Source: Firmicutes bacterium UBA3572
GTDB lineage: Bacteria > Bacillota > Desulfotomaculia > Desulfotomaculales > Desulforudaceae
Direction of reading: 5' to 3'
NCBI GenBank assembly: GCA_002375985.1
Contig: DFNH01000024.1
Span: 10,079-74,078 of the forward strand
DNA: 64,000 nt
Positions 23,983 through 33,259 of the stretch are shown in pieces; position 1 is the first letter of the stretch, and every line of letters begins with the position of its first letter. Below the pieces are notes generated by a model. That model ran no database searches. It saw only the letters and a list, made by a program, of their open reading frames with translations, and had not been told where the DNA came from. The position numbers and the translations under genes are program-made.

Positions 23983-24588
23983 CTAAAGGCGAAACCGGCG
24001 CCGCCCGTCCAGATAAAGGACCACGGCCAGGACCGCCAGTCCGCCGAGCACCGCGAGCCCCAGCAGGCGCGGCTGCACAAAGGCCAAAATGGCCGGCCAT
24101 CTGGCCCCGAAAAACATCCCCACGCCCAGGTACACCGTGCCCCAGCCCAACGCGTAAAGCGAATTATACACCAGGAACCAGCCCACCTGCAGTTGGGCCA
24201 ACCCGGCCAGATAGGGGGTCAGGTTCCCGAGGCCGGGAATGAAACGCCCCAGGAATACAAACACACCCGCCGAGTAAGCCGGTAGGGCCTGGGCCTGCGC
24301 CAGCCGTTCCGGTGAAAGGCGCAAGTAGCGTCCGTAACGTTGGAAAAACGGGGTGCCCACGTTTTTCCCCAGTAGATAAGCCAATACCGAACCGAGGGTA
24401 AAACCGGTAAAGGCGGCCGCCAAAGTAACCGGAAAGCTTAAAGTTCCCTGGTGCACCAGGATGCCGGCCAGGATCATGACCACCGCCCCCGGGAAAAAAG
24501 GCACCCCCAAGGCTTCCAGCACGGTCCCGACCACCACACCGCCCAGCCCGAACGCCGCCAAGTAGTTGAGCACGGACTCCAAAGGCAT
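23983..24588 (-). CDS. DedA family membrane protein
   Basis: The 201-residue protein has four to five membrane segments and the DedA/SNARE-associated features: ALGVPFFPGAVVMILAGIL near residue 27, GFTLGSVLAYLLGKNVG and the arginine-containing FVFLGRFIPGLGNLTPYLAG near 112. DedA proteins act in phospholipid scrambling and membrane homeostasis. The ATG follows GGGAGGAAG. Confidence 0.9.
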   Translation of the reverse strand: MPLESVLNYLAAFGLGGVVVGTVLEALGVPFFPGAVVMILAGILVHQGTLSFPVTLAAAFTGFTLGSVLAYLLGKNVGTPFFQRYGRYLRLSPERLAQAQALPAYSAGVFVFLGRFIPGLGNLTPYLAGLAQLQVGWFLVYNSLYALGWGTVYLGVGMFFGARWPAILAFVQPRLLGLAVLGGLAVLAVVLYLDGRRRFRL

Positions 24589-24656
24589 CTTCCTCCCCTG
24601 GGAGTTATGATGCCCTTATGAGCCTCGTCCCAATCCGCGGAAGAAACAAGGAAGGT

Positions 24657-26420
24657 TTACAGCACCCGGGCGGCACCGCTGTATATCAGGCCGCGCAAGG
24701 CGTCAATGGTGACGATGCTGTCTTCCTGCAGTATCTGGGTGGCGCCGGCCACCCCCACGATCACCGGCAAGCCAAACTGCAGGCACACCACCGCCGCGTG
24801 GGAAGTGAGTCCGCCCACCTCGGTGATGACCCCCGAGGACTTCTCCATGGCCGGGACAAAGTCCCGGTTGGTGGCCCGGGTCACCAGGATGTCGCCGGGC
24901 CCGATTTTCTGCAGGGCTTCTTCGGCCGTGAGCGCGATCTTGACGCAGCCGGTCACCGCCTTTTGGCCGACGCCGGTCCCGCGTGCCAGCACGTTACCCA
25001 CGGTATGCACCTTCAGGAGGTTGGTGCTGCCGTGCATGCCCACCGGCACCCCGGCGGTGATCACGACCAGGTCACCGCCGCGGATCAGCGCGGCGCCCAG
25101 GGCGGCCTGGATGGAGGCCGAAATCATCCGGTCGGTGTCCTCGATCTCCTCTTCCACCCGCACCGGCTGCACGCCCCAGACCAGGGCCAGGCGCCGCACC
25201 ACGGCTTCCTGCGGGGTGACGGCGACGATCGGCCGTCCGGGCCGGTACTTGGCCACCATGCGCGCCGTGTAGCCCGTCTGGGTGGCGGTGATGATGGCGG
25301 CAGCGTCCAGGTCAGCGGCGGTGGCGCAGGTGGCGTAGCTGATCGCGTCGGTCACCGTGCGGTGGGAAATCTCCTTGCGGCGCTGCGCCAACAGGGTGGC
25401 GTAAGGCAGATCGGCTTCCACCCGCCGGGCAATCCGGTCCATGGTCTGGACGGCCTCCACCGGATAGGCCCCGGATGCCGTTTCCCCGGAGAGCATCACC
25501 GCGTCCGTACCGTCCAGGATGGCGTTGGCCACGTCGCTGGCTTCGGCGCGGGTGGGGCGCGGGTTGTGAATCATGGACTCCAGCATCTGGGTGGCGGTGA
25601 TCACCGGTTTCCCGACCCGGTTGCACTTGTTGATGGTCTTCTTCTGCACCAGGGGTACTTCCTCGGCCGCGATCTCCAGCCCCAGGTCGCCCCGGGCGAC
25701 CATGATCGCATCGGCCACGTTAATGATCTCGTCGAGATTTTCCAGGGCCTCCCAGGTTTCGATTTTGGCCACGATGTGCGCCTCCGACCCGGCTTCCTCA
25801 AGGATCTTGCGCACCGGAAAGATGTCCTCCGCCCGGCGCACAAACGAAGTGGCCACAAAGTCAAACCCCAGCTCCAGGGCGAAACGGAGGTCCCGGACGT
25901 CCTTTTCGGTCACGGCCGGGATGGAGGTGCGCACCCCCGGCAGGTTCACGCCCTTGTGGCTGGTGAGTTCGCCGTCGTTCTGCACCCGGCAGAGCACCTG
26001 GGTCGGTCCGACCTCCAGCACTTCCAGACCCAGGGTCCCGTCGGCCAGCAGGATGGTGTTGCCCGGGCGTACCTCCCGGGGCAGTTGCGGGTAGTCGACC
26101 GGGATCCGGTCCTGGTTCCCCGTCACCTTTTCGGTGGTCAAAATAACCTCGTTGCCGGCCCGCAGCGCCACCGGCTCGGGGTCCAGCCTGCCGATCCTGA
26201 TTTTCGGCCCCCGGAGGTCGATCATGATCCCCACGGTCTTCCCCAAGGCGGCCGCGGCACGGCGGACGTTCTGGATACGCCGGCGGTGTTCTTCATGTGT
26301 CCCGTGGGAGAAATTATGGCGGGAGACGTTCATCCCGGCGGCCACCATCGCCCGGAGAGTTTCCACCGTTTCGGACGCCGGACCAATGGTACAGACGATC
26401 TTGGTGTGACGTAAGGCCAT
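24657..26420 (-). CDS. pyk: pyruvate kinase with C-terminal PEP-utilising domain
   Basis: The 587-residue protein makes pyruvate and ATP from phosphoenolpyruvate. The kinase part opens RHTKIVCTIGPASETVETL, has MVARGDLGLEIAAEEVP near residue 240 and the signature region VAKIETWEALENLDEI. Residues from about 480 form the extra PEP-utiliser domain (GVITEVGGLTSHAAVVCLQFG), as in Bacillus and Geobacillus enzymes. It lies 11 bp after pfkA and is the last gene of accD-accA-pfkA-pyk. Confidence 0.97.
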   Translation of the reverse strand: MALRHTKIVCTIGPASETVETLRAMVAAGMNVSRHNFSHGTHEEHRRRIQNVRRAAAALGKTVGIMIDLRGPKIRIGRLDPEPVALRAGNEVILTTEKVTGNQDRIPVDYPQLPREVRPGNTILLADGTLGLEVLEVGPTQVLCRVQNDGELTSHKGVNLPGVRTSIPAVTEKDVRDLRFALELGFDFVATSFVRRAEDIFPVRKILEEAGSEAHIVAKIETWEALENLDEIINVADAIMVARGDLGLEIAAEEVPLVQKKTINKCNRVGKPVITATQMLESMIHNPRPTRAEASDVANAILDGTDAVMLSGETASGAYPVEAVQTMDRIARRVEADLPYATLLAQRRKEISHRTVTDAISYATCATAADLDAAAIITATQTGYTARMVAKYRPGRPIVAVTPQEAVVRRLALVWGVQPVRVEEEIEDTDRMISASIQAALGAALIRGGDLVVITAGVPVGMHGSTNLLKVHTVGNVLARGTGVGQKAVTGCVKIALTAEEALQKIGPGDILVTRATNRDFVPAMEKSSGVITEVGGLTSHAAVVCLQFGLPVIVGVAGATQILQEDSIVTIDALRGLIYSGAARVL

Positions 26421-26431
26421 TTCTCCTCACC

Positions 26432-27394
26432 CTAAATCGATAAAATTCCGGCCAGCCGATACGCTTCGAGGTCAATCATTTTCTTCCCTTGGAGAAACTG
26501 CTCCAAAGCGAAACCACCCACGCGGCCGTTTCGGACCCCGACCGCCAGTTGGCGGTGTCCCTTGCGCAGCAGTTCCACGGCGAGGGCGCCCAGCCGGCTG
26601 CCCAGGATACGGTCCTGCGCTGTGGGCGTGCCGCCCCGCTGGAGGTGGCCTAAAACGGTGACCTTGGTGTCAAAACCGGTAATCTGTTTGATCTGGCGGC
26701 CGATTTCCAGGCCGCTGGCCGCACCCTCGGCGACCACGATCACGCTGTGCAGTTTACCCCGCCGGTAACCGCGCATCAACCGGTCGCACACTTCTTCCAC
26801 CGAAAACGGCAATTCCGGCAGGAGGATGGATTCGGCGCCGCCGGCCAGTCCGGCCTCAAGCGCGATGAACCCCGTGTTGCGGCCCATGACCTCGACGATA
26901 AACAGCCGTTCGTGGGAGGTGGCCGTATCCCGGATTTTGTTGATGGCGTCCACCGCGTTGTTGACGGCGGTGTCGAAGCCGATGGTCATGTCGGTGCCGG
27001 GGATGTCATTATCAATGGTGCCCGGGATACACACCACCGGCAGCCCGTACTCCTCGTGAAACCGCCTGGCCCCTTCGAAAGAACCGTCCCCGCCGATGAC
27101 CACCAGGCCCTGCAGGCCAAACCGTTCCACGTTCGCGTAGGCCCGGGCCCGGCCGGCGCGGGTGGTGAATTCCTCCGAACGTGCGGTGCGCAGGATGGTG
27201 CCACCCCGCTGGATGATATCGGCCACCGAACCGACCTGCATGGGCTCCATGTCGCCCTCGATAAAACCCGCAAACCCGCGCTTAATCCCGATTACTTCCA
27301 TTCCGTGGTAGATGGCCTTGCGCACCACGGCCCGAATGGCCGCGTTCATCCCAGGAGCGTCGCCGCCGCTGGTCAAAACGCCGATCCTTTGCAC
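26432..27394 (-). CDS. pfkA: 6-phosphofructokinase (ATP-dependent)
   Basis: The 320-residue enzyme phosphorylates fructose 6-phosphate. Motifs include IGVLTSGGDAPGMNAAIRAV, VIGGDGSFEGA near residue 100 (GGDGS favours ATP over pyrophosphate), PGTIDNDIPGTDMTIGFDTA with the catalytic aspartate near 127, and LGHLQRGGTPTAQDR near 245. The length is that of the bacterial allosteric tetramer. Confidence 0.97.
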   Translation of the reverse strand: MQRIGVLTSGGDAPGMNAAIRAVVRKAIYHGMEVIGIKRGFAGFIEGDMEPMQVGSVADIIQRGGTILRTARSEEFTTRAGRARAYANVERFGLQGLVVIGGDGSFEGARRFHEEYGLPVVCIPGTIDNDIPGTDMTIGFDTAVNNAVDAINKIRDTATSHERLFIVEVMGRNTGFIALEAGLAGGAESILLPELPFSVEEVCDRLMRGYRRGKLHSVIVVAEGAASGLEIGRQIKQITGFDTKVTVLGHLQRGGTPTAQDRILGSRLGALAVELLRKGHRQLAVGVRNGRVGGFALEQFLQGKKMIDLEAYRLAGILSI

Positions 27395-27434
27395 CGCTGC
27401 CCTGCTCCTTCCGCCTGGCGTGGACTACTCCCAA

Positions 27435-28382
27435 TTATAGATTTCCGATTGCGCGGTATTTATGATAGCGGGCCTGGAGCAATTCCTGGCGATCCAGGCG
27501 CATGAGTTCGTCAAGGTGGTGGAAGAGGGCCTCGCGCAAGAGCGCCGCGGCCTGTTCGGGGTCCCGGTGCACCCCGCCCAGGGGTTCCGGGACGATGGCG
27601 TCGATGACACCCAGACGCAGCAAATCCTGGGCCGTCAGCTTCAACATCTCGGCGGCCTCGCGCGCCCGGCCCGCGTCCTTCCAGATGATGCTGGCGCAGG
27701 CCTCCGGCGAACTGACCGAAAACACGGCGTGCTCCTGCATCAGCACCCGGTCGCCCATTCCGAGGGCCAGCGCCCCGCCGCTGCCCCCTTCCCCGATGAC
27801 CGCCACCACCACGGGCACCTCTAGGGTGCTAAGGGCCATCAGGTTGCGGGCGATGGCCTCGGCCTGCCCGCGCTCCTCGGCCCCTATCCCGCAGTGCGCA
27901 CCGGGGGTGTCCACGAAACAGACCAGCGGACGGCCGAATTTCTCGGCCTGCCGCATCAACCGGCGCACTTTGCGGCAGCCCTCGGGATGGATCATGCCGA
28001 AGTTGCGGACCAGGTTTTCCTTGGTGCCGCGGCCCTTCTGGTGGCCGACCACGGTGACCACGTAACCGTTCATGCGGCCAATGCCGCCGACCACCGCCGG
28101 GTCGTCGCCGAAGGCCCGGTCCCCGTGCAGCTCGATGAAATCGGTGCAGAACCGTTCGATGTAGTCCCGGGCCCCCAACCGTTCCGGGTGCCGGGCAATG
28201 AGTACCTTCTGCCAGGGACTGAGGTTGCCGTAGGTTTTTCTTTTCAGTTCGCTGACCCGGCGCTCCAGACTTTCGATTTCCTGGCTCAGGTCTATTTCCT
28301 TGTCCGCGGAAAACTGTTTCAGTTCCGCGATCTTGGTTTCCAACTCGTAAATCGGTTTTTCAAAATCAAAAACGGTAGGCAT
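27435..28382 (-). CDS. accA: acetyl-CoA carboxylase carboxyltransferase alpha subunit
   Basis: The 315-residue subunit works with AccD to transfer carboxyl from biotin to acetyl-CoA for fatty acid synthesis. It contains the N-terminal helix region (IYELETKIAELKQFSADKEI), LSPWQKVLIARHPERLGARDYI, the oxyanion region IGEGGSGGALALGMGDRVLM near 195 and SSPEACASIIWKDAGRAREAAE. It follows accD after 5 bp. Confidence 0.97.
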   Translation of the reverse strand: MPTVFDFEKPIYELETKIAELKQFSADKEIDLSQEIESLERRVSELKRKTYGNLSPWQKVLIARHPERLGARDYIERFCTDFIELHGDRAFGDDPAVVGGIGRMNGYVVTVVGHQKGRGTKENLVRNFGMIHPEGCRKVRRLMRQAEKFGRPLVCFVDTPGAHCGIGAEERGQAEAIARNLMALSTLEVPVVVAVIGEGGSGGALALGMGDRVLMQEHAVFSVSSPEACASIIWKDAGRAREAAEMLKLTAQDLLRLGVIDAIVPEPLGGVHRDPEQAAALLREALFHHLDELMRLDRQELLQARYHKYRAIGNL

Positions 28383-28387
28383 GTTTA

Positions 28388-29223
28388 TTAATCACCCCGC
28401 GCGTGCAAGTCGAGAATGGTGATAATGGTCTGCCGTAATTGGCTGCGGGGCACAACCTTGTCTACAAAACCGTGTTCCTGCAAAAACTCGGCCCGCTGGA
28501 AGCCTTCGGGCAGTTTTTGCCGGATGGTCTGTTCGATCACCCGCGGTCCGGCAAAGCCGATCAGGGCCCCCGGTTCGGCCAGGATGATGTCCCCCAAAAA
28601 GGCGAAACTGGCGCTGACGCCCCCCATGGTGGGATCGGTCAGTACCGAGAGGTAGAGTAAACCCGCCCGGTCCAGACGGCCGACCGCAGCCGCCGTTTTC
28701 GCCATCTGCATGAGGGAAAGAATCCCCTCCTGCATTCGGGCGCCCCCGGAGGCGGCGAAGGTGACGAACGGCACCCGCCTTTCCAGAGCCTGGTCGGCGG
28801 CCCGGGCCACCTTCTCCCCCACCACCGTGCCCATGCTGCCCATGATAAAGTGGGTGTCCATGACCGCAATAACCACCTGGTGGCCGCCGATGGTGCCCGT
28901 ACCGGTGACCACGGCCTCTTTGAGGCCGGTCTGTTCCTGGGCTTTGGCCAGTTTCTCCCCGTACCCGGGGAACGCGAGGATGTCTTTAGGCTCCAGTTCG
29001 GCGTCAAACTCGTGGAAGGTCTCCGGGTCCAGGGTGATCTCGAGCCGCTCCCTGGCGGTCAGCCGGAAATGGTGCGCGCACTTCGGGCACACCTTGAGGT
29101 TGCGTTCCAGGTCCTTGGAGAAGATGATCTCGCCGCATTGGCATTTCGTCCAGAGCCCCTCGGGTATGTCTCGCTTGGTCTCCGGAGTGACCGTAAAATA
29201 CTTTGATTTTTTAAAAAGCTCAA
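28388..29223 (-). CDS. accD: acetyl-CoA carboxylase carboxyltransferase beta subunit, frameshift near start
   Basis: The AccD body is intact: zinc ribbon CQCG...CPKC, then YGEKLAKAQEQTGLKEAVVTG, PFVTFAASGGARMQEG and DPTMGGVSASFAFLGD. Upstream of the zinc ribbon the frame reads LFKKSKYFTVTPETKRDIPE, as in AccD N-termini, but has no ATG, GTG or TTG before an in-frame TGA. A TTG at 29223, six bases after GAGGGG, reads MSFLK in another frame. A -1 shift in the T5A6 run (slippery T-TTA-AAA, about 29207-29217) joins the two as MSFLKKSKYFTV. The coordinates assume that shift, giving 278 residues. Sequencing error, slippage or programmed frameshifting are possible. Confidence 0.85.
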
Positions 29224-29349
29224 AAACGGCCCCTCACCTCTTTGGATTCGCTGAAAAGTAACCTTATAAGCGGTGTGTTTTCCCGGGGCGCACCAGGTAG
29301 AGTTTTTCAGCGGAAACTCTTTTGCAAAAGAAAGCGTACCCAGGACTTT

Positions 29350-29589
29350 TTAGCCCTGGATTGCCTCTTCGCCGGTCTTCACGACCCCGTGCCGGGAATA
29401 AATCTCGGCCCGGCCGCGCACCTTAATGGCCGCCGTATGCTCGGTAAACTGCGCCACCATAACCTCACCGCGGTCCAGCTTTTCGCTGTGGTGAAACTTG
29501 GTTTCCCGGCCCCGGGTAAGCCCCATGATGGTTACGCCGTTTTCCAGGGCTTTAATGATCACGTATTCCGATGCCCAGTTCTCGGCCAT
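29350..29589 (-). CDS. mtrB: trp RNA-binding attenuation protein (TRAP)
   Basis: The 79-residue protein (MAENWASEYVIIKALENGVT, then IMGLTRGRETKFHHSEKLD and QFTEHTAAIKVRGRAEI) matches Bacillus MtrB closely. TRAP forms an 11-mer ring that binds tryptophan and wraps RNA bearing spaced GAG/UAG triplets, so blocking trp gene expression. No trp gene is in the window. It sits alone between dnaE and accD. The ATG follows GGTGGAGACG. Confidence 0.95.
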   Translation of the reverse strand: MAENWASEYVIIKALENGVTIMGLTRGRETKFHHSEKLDRGEVMVAQFTEHTAAIKVRGRAEIYSRHGVVKTGEEAIQG

Positions 29590-29684
29590 CTCGTCTCCAC
29601 CTCGCTGTCTTGGACTGCATGATAACACACGCAAAACCTGGTTGACAAGGATACAAAAGGCAAGCGCCCGCCCCGCCGCCGCGC

Positions 29685-32600
29685 TTAAAACGGGGCGATC
29701 AGGTCGCCTTCGGCGCCCTGGGTAATGCTGGACAGGTAGTCGCCGATCACTTTGTTCCCTTCGCCGTTGTTATTATGGACGGTGCCGTTGACCAGTATCA
29801 CGGCGTCCGGGACAAGGAGGCGGCGAAAGCGGGCGTACGCCCGGGGAAAGACCACCACTTCGACCCGGGCGGTCAGATCCTCCAGGGTCAGAAAACACAT
29901 GGGCTCGCCCTTGCGGGTGGTGATGGTACGCATCCCGACCACCAGTCCGCCCAGGATTACCTGTTGCCCGGGCACCAGTTGGGGGACCTCGGCGGCGTTG
30001 GCCGTGGTGAGCGCCCTAAGCTTGGCCCGGTATTCCTGCAGGGGATGGCCGCTTAAGTATAAGCCGAGCATTTCCTTTTCCATGGCCAGGATCTCGTGCC
30101 GGGTAAACTCCGGCACGTCCGGCAGGTTCAGCTCCGGCACGAGGCCCGCCGCCTCGCCCCAGTCGTCGAACAGGCTTACCTGTCCGGAGGCCTTTTCCTT
30201 CTGCCGCCGGTGCGCCAGGTGCAACGCCTCGTCCAGCACGGCCAACAGCTGGCGCCGCGAGCTCTTGAGCGAAGCGAAGGCGCCCGCCCGAATCAGGCTC
30301 TCCAGCGCCCGCTTGTTGAGTACCCGGGCATCCAAACGGGAACAGAAGTCGAGGAGATCCCGGAACGGGCCGTCCCGCTCCCGGGCCTCGATGATGGCGT
30401 TGACGGCGTTGGCGCCCACGTTGCGCACGCCGGCCAGTCCGAACCGAATGCGTTGGCCGTCCACCACCGTGAAGTCCCGGCGGCTTTCGTTCACGTCGGG
30501 CGGGAGCACCTCCAGGCCGAGTGCGCGGCATTCTTCCACGTAGGCGCCCACTTTTTCGGCGTTATCCTTCACCGACGTCAGGAGGGCGGTCATAAATTCG
30601 ACCGGGTAGTTGGCCTTCAGGTAGGCCGTCTGGTAGGCGATCAGGGCGTACGCCGCACTGTGGGACTTGTTGAAACCGTAACCGGCGAAGTAGGCCATCA
30701 GCTCGAAGATCTGGCTGGCCACAGCCGGGTCCACGCCGCGGGCCGTGGCGCCGTCCAGGAACTGCTGGCGCAGGCCGGCGATGATGTCCGGTTTCTTCTT
30801 GCCCATGGCGCGGCGCAAGAGGTCGGCCTCCCCCAGACTGAACCCCGCCAGGTCGCTGGCGATGCGCATGACCTGTTCCTGGTAAAGGATCACCCCGTAG
30901 GTGTCCCGCAGAATGGGTTTGAGCGCAGGATGCAGGTATTGCACCTCGGTGCGGCCATGTTTGCGCCGGATGAAGTCCTCGACCATCCCGCTGCCCAGCG
31001 GACCGGGCCGGTAAAGGGCCACCAGGGCGATCACGTCCTCGAACACCTCCGGGCGGAGTTCCCGCAGGATACCGCGCATGCCGCTGGACTCCAGCTGGAA
31101 CACCCCGATGGTATCGCCGCGGCCCAGAAGCTCGTAGGTGGCCGGGTCGTCCAGGGGGATAGCGTCGATGTCCACCTTCACACCGCGGTGACGCCGGATC
31201 AGATCGATCGCGTCGCCGATCACCGTCAGCGTGCGCAGGCCTAAAAGATCCATCTTCAAAAGCCCCAGTTCTTCGATGCCCTCCTTGGCGAACTGGGTGG
31301 CCACGACCCCGTCCGCGGTACGGTACAGGGGCACGTAGTTGGTCAGTTCCTCTTTGGCGATCACCACACCCGCGGCGTGAATGGACGCGTGCCGCGGCAT
31401 GCCCTCCAGGGCGCGCGCTTTGTCCACCAGCTGGCGGACGTCCTCGTCTCGGCGGTAGATTGCGCCCAACTCGGGCGTGGCCAGGGCCTTTTCGATGGTC
31501 ATCCCCAATTCCGGCGGAATCAGTTTGGCGACGCGGTCCACTTCGGCGTAGGGCATCCCCAGTACCCGCCCGACGTCCCGGACGGCGGCCCGGGCGGCCA
31601 TGGTCCCGAAGGTGCCGATCTGGGCCACGCACTCCCGGCCGTACTTTTCAAAGATGTAGTCGATCACTTCACCGCGACGCTCGAAACAAAAATCGATGTC
31701 GATGTCCGGCAGGGACACCCGTTCCGGGTTCAGGAAGCGTTCGAACAAAAGCCCGTAGGCCAGCGGGTCGATGTTGGTGATCCCCAGCACGTAGGCCACC
31801 AGGCTTCCGGCGGCCGAGCCGCGTCCGGGACCGACCAGAATGCCGCGCTCACGGGCGAAGCGGATGAAATCCCAGACGATCAAAAAGTAGGAACTGTACC
31901 CCATCTGGGCGATGACCCGGAGTTCGTAGTCGAGCCGTTCCTGCACTGCGGGCTGGATCTGGGCATAACGCCGCTCAAGTCCCCGGTAGCACAGTTCCCG
32001 TAAGTAGCTATCCGGGTCGTACCCGGGCGGGACCCGGTATTCCGGCAGGTGTACCGACGCGAAGTCCAGTTCCACCGCGCAGCGCGCGGCAACCACGGCG
32101 GTATTAGCCAGCGCAACGGGCACCTCGCCGAACAGGCGGGCCATTTCGGCTCCGCTCTTGAAGTAGAACTGGTCGCCCTCGAACTTCAGGCGTCCGGAGT
32201 CGTGCACCGTCTTGCCGGTCTGGATGCAGAGCAGAATATCTTGAATCTCGGCCTCTTCCCGGCGCACGTAGTGTACGTCGTTGGTGGCCACCAGCGGGAT
32301 GTTCATTTCCCGGCTGATCACCACCAGCTCCCGGTTGACCTCGGCCTGACCCGCCAGGCCGTGGTCCTGCAGTTCAAGGTAAAACCGGTCCCCGAAAATC
32401 TCACGGTACTCCCCGGCGATCTGGCGCGCCCGGCGGTGCTCCCCGGCCAGGATCGCCGCGGGGATCTCGCCGGCCAGGCAGCCGCTCAGGGCGATGAGCC
32501 CGTCGCTGTAGCGGGCCAGCGTTTCACGGTCGACCCGCGGCTTGTAGTAAAACCCGTCGGTAAAAGCCAGCGACACCAGCCGGAGCAGGTTCCGGTAGCC

Positions 32601-32891
32601 CGGTTCGTTTTCGGCCAAAAGCACCAGGTGCGCCAGCTTGTCGTCGATGCCGGACTGGCGGTCGTGGATGGTGCGCGGCGCCACGTAAACCTCGCAGCCA
32701 AGGATGGGCTTGATGCCGGCCTGGCGGCAGGCCTTATAAAAGTCGATCACCCCGAACATGGTCCCGTGGTCGGTGATCGCCAGCGCCGGCATACCGAACT
32801 CGACCGCCTGGCGGACGAGGTCCTTAATCCGGGCGGCGCCGTCCAGCAGGCTGTATTCGGTGTGGGTGTGCAGATGAACGAACTCTTTCAA
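29685..32891 (-). CDS. dnaE: DNA polymerase III alpha subunit
   Basis: This polymerase of about 1068 residues has an N-terminal PHP domain (EFVHLHTHTEYSLLDGAARI), the polymerase active site PDIDIDFCFERRGEVIDYIF near residue 400, fingers, HhH and C-terminal OB domain. The open frame extends to 32993, but its first residues (MPVPFLCARLFG) come from a DnaA-box repeat element. I place the start at TTG 32891, 10 nt after GGGAGG, giving MKEFVHLHTHTEYS, which matches the family start. It heads the dnaE-mtrB-accD-accA-pfkA-pyk region. Confidence 0.95.
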   Translation of the reverse strand: MKEFVHLHTHTEYSLLDGAARIKDLVRQAVEFGMPALAITDHGTMFGVIDFYKACRQAGIKPILGCEVYVAPRTIHDRQSGIDDKLAHLVLLAENEPGYRNLLRLVSLAFTDGFYYKPRVDRETLARYSDGLIALSGCLAGEIPAAILAGEHRRARQIAGEYREIFGDRFYLELQDHGLAGQAEVNRELVVISREMNIPLVATNDVHYVRREEAEIQDILLCIQTGKTVHDSGRLKFEGDQFYFKSGAEMARLFGEVPVALANTAVVAARCAVELDFASVHLPEYRVPPGYDPDSYLRELCYRGLERRYAQIQPAVQERLDYELRVIAQMGYSSYFLIVWDFIRFARERGILVGPGRGSAAGSLVAYVLGITNIDPLAYGLLFERFLNPERVSLPDIDIDFCFERRGEVIDYIFEKYGRECVAQIGTFGTMAARAAVRDVGRVLGMPYAEVDRVAKLIPPELGMTIEKALATPELGAIYRRDEDVRQLVDKARALEGMPRHASIHAAGVVIAKEELTNYVPLYRTADGVVATQFAKEGIEELGLLKMDLLGLRTLTVIGDAIDLIRRHRGVKVDIDAIPLDDPATYELLGRGDTIGVFQLESSGMRGILRELRPEVFEDVIALVALYRPGPLGSGMVEDFIRRKHGRTEVQYLHPALKPILRDTYGVILYQEQVMRIASDLAGFSLGEADLLRRAMGKKKPDIIAGLRQQFLDGATARGVDPAVASQIFELMAYFAGYGFNKSHSAAYALIAYQTAYLKANYPVEFMTALLTSVKDNAEKVGAYVEECRALGLEVLPPDVNESRRDFTVVDGQRIRFGLAGVRNVGANAVNAIIEARERDGPFRDLLDFCSRLDARVLNKRALESLIRAGAFASLKSSRRQLLAVLDEALHLAHRRQKEKASGQVSLFDDWGEAAGLVPELNLPDVPEFTRHEILAMEKEMLGLYLSGHPLQEYRAKLRALTTANAAEVPQLVPGQQVILGGLVVGMRTITTRKGEPMCFLTLEDLTARVEVVVFPRAYARFRRLLVPDAVILVNGTVHNNNGEGNKVIGDYLSSITQGAEGDLIAPF

Positions 32892-32977
32892 GATGTAGAT
32901 GCCTCCCAGAAAGAGGTTCGCGGGTCCGGTACGGATTTCCTGCCGGGCCGAAGGGTGGCCAAAAAGCCGGGCACACA

Positions 32978-33023
32978 AAAAGGGGACAGGCATGTTTTGT
33001 GGATAAGTGCCTATTTATCCACA
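32978..33023 (-). repeat. 46-bp DnaA-box hairpin element, copy c
   Basis: On the plus strand AAAAGGGGACAGGCATGTTT precedes TGTGGATAA, 8 nt (GTGCCTAT), TTATCCACA. Both boxes are perfect. It lies about 87 bp upstream of the dnaE start. Confidence 0.95.
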
Positions 33024-33126
33024 AGCCCGCAAAGACCCTCCAGCCACGCCGCCCGCCTACGGGAGCGGCGTTCCCCTTGTACGCGGGGAAAGTATCCCTG
33101 TTTCCCGCTGTTCTTCGTTTGCTGGA

Positions 33127-33255
33127 GCGCAAAAAGGGTACAGGCAACTTTTTCCGACCCACCTTAATCTTTAACTGAACCGGTGGTTCCCGGATGTTTT
33201 GTTACCCTGCAAGAAACCTTACCCCTGGAAAAAGTAGCCCGTCCCCTTTTTGCGC
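33127..33255. repeat. imperfect palindromic element (ACAGGCAAC / GTAGCCCGT arms)
   Basis: Ends GCGCAAAAAGGGTACAGGCA and GTAGCCCGTCCCCTTTTTGC are inverted. It ends 4 bp from the trmL stop. The stretch 33024-33126 holds no gene and probably contains the dnaE promoter, which I could not place. Confidence 0.85.
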
Positions 33256-33259
33256 GGGG

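Noticed and set aside
32892..32993. A 34-codon longer start for dnaE (MPVPFLCARLFG...)
   Set aside because: The extra residues are translation of the DnaA-box element and the sequence next to it. The TTG at 32891 has a good ribosome binding site and gives the family N-terminus.
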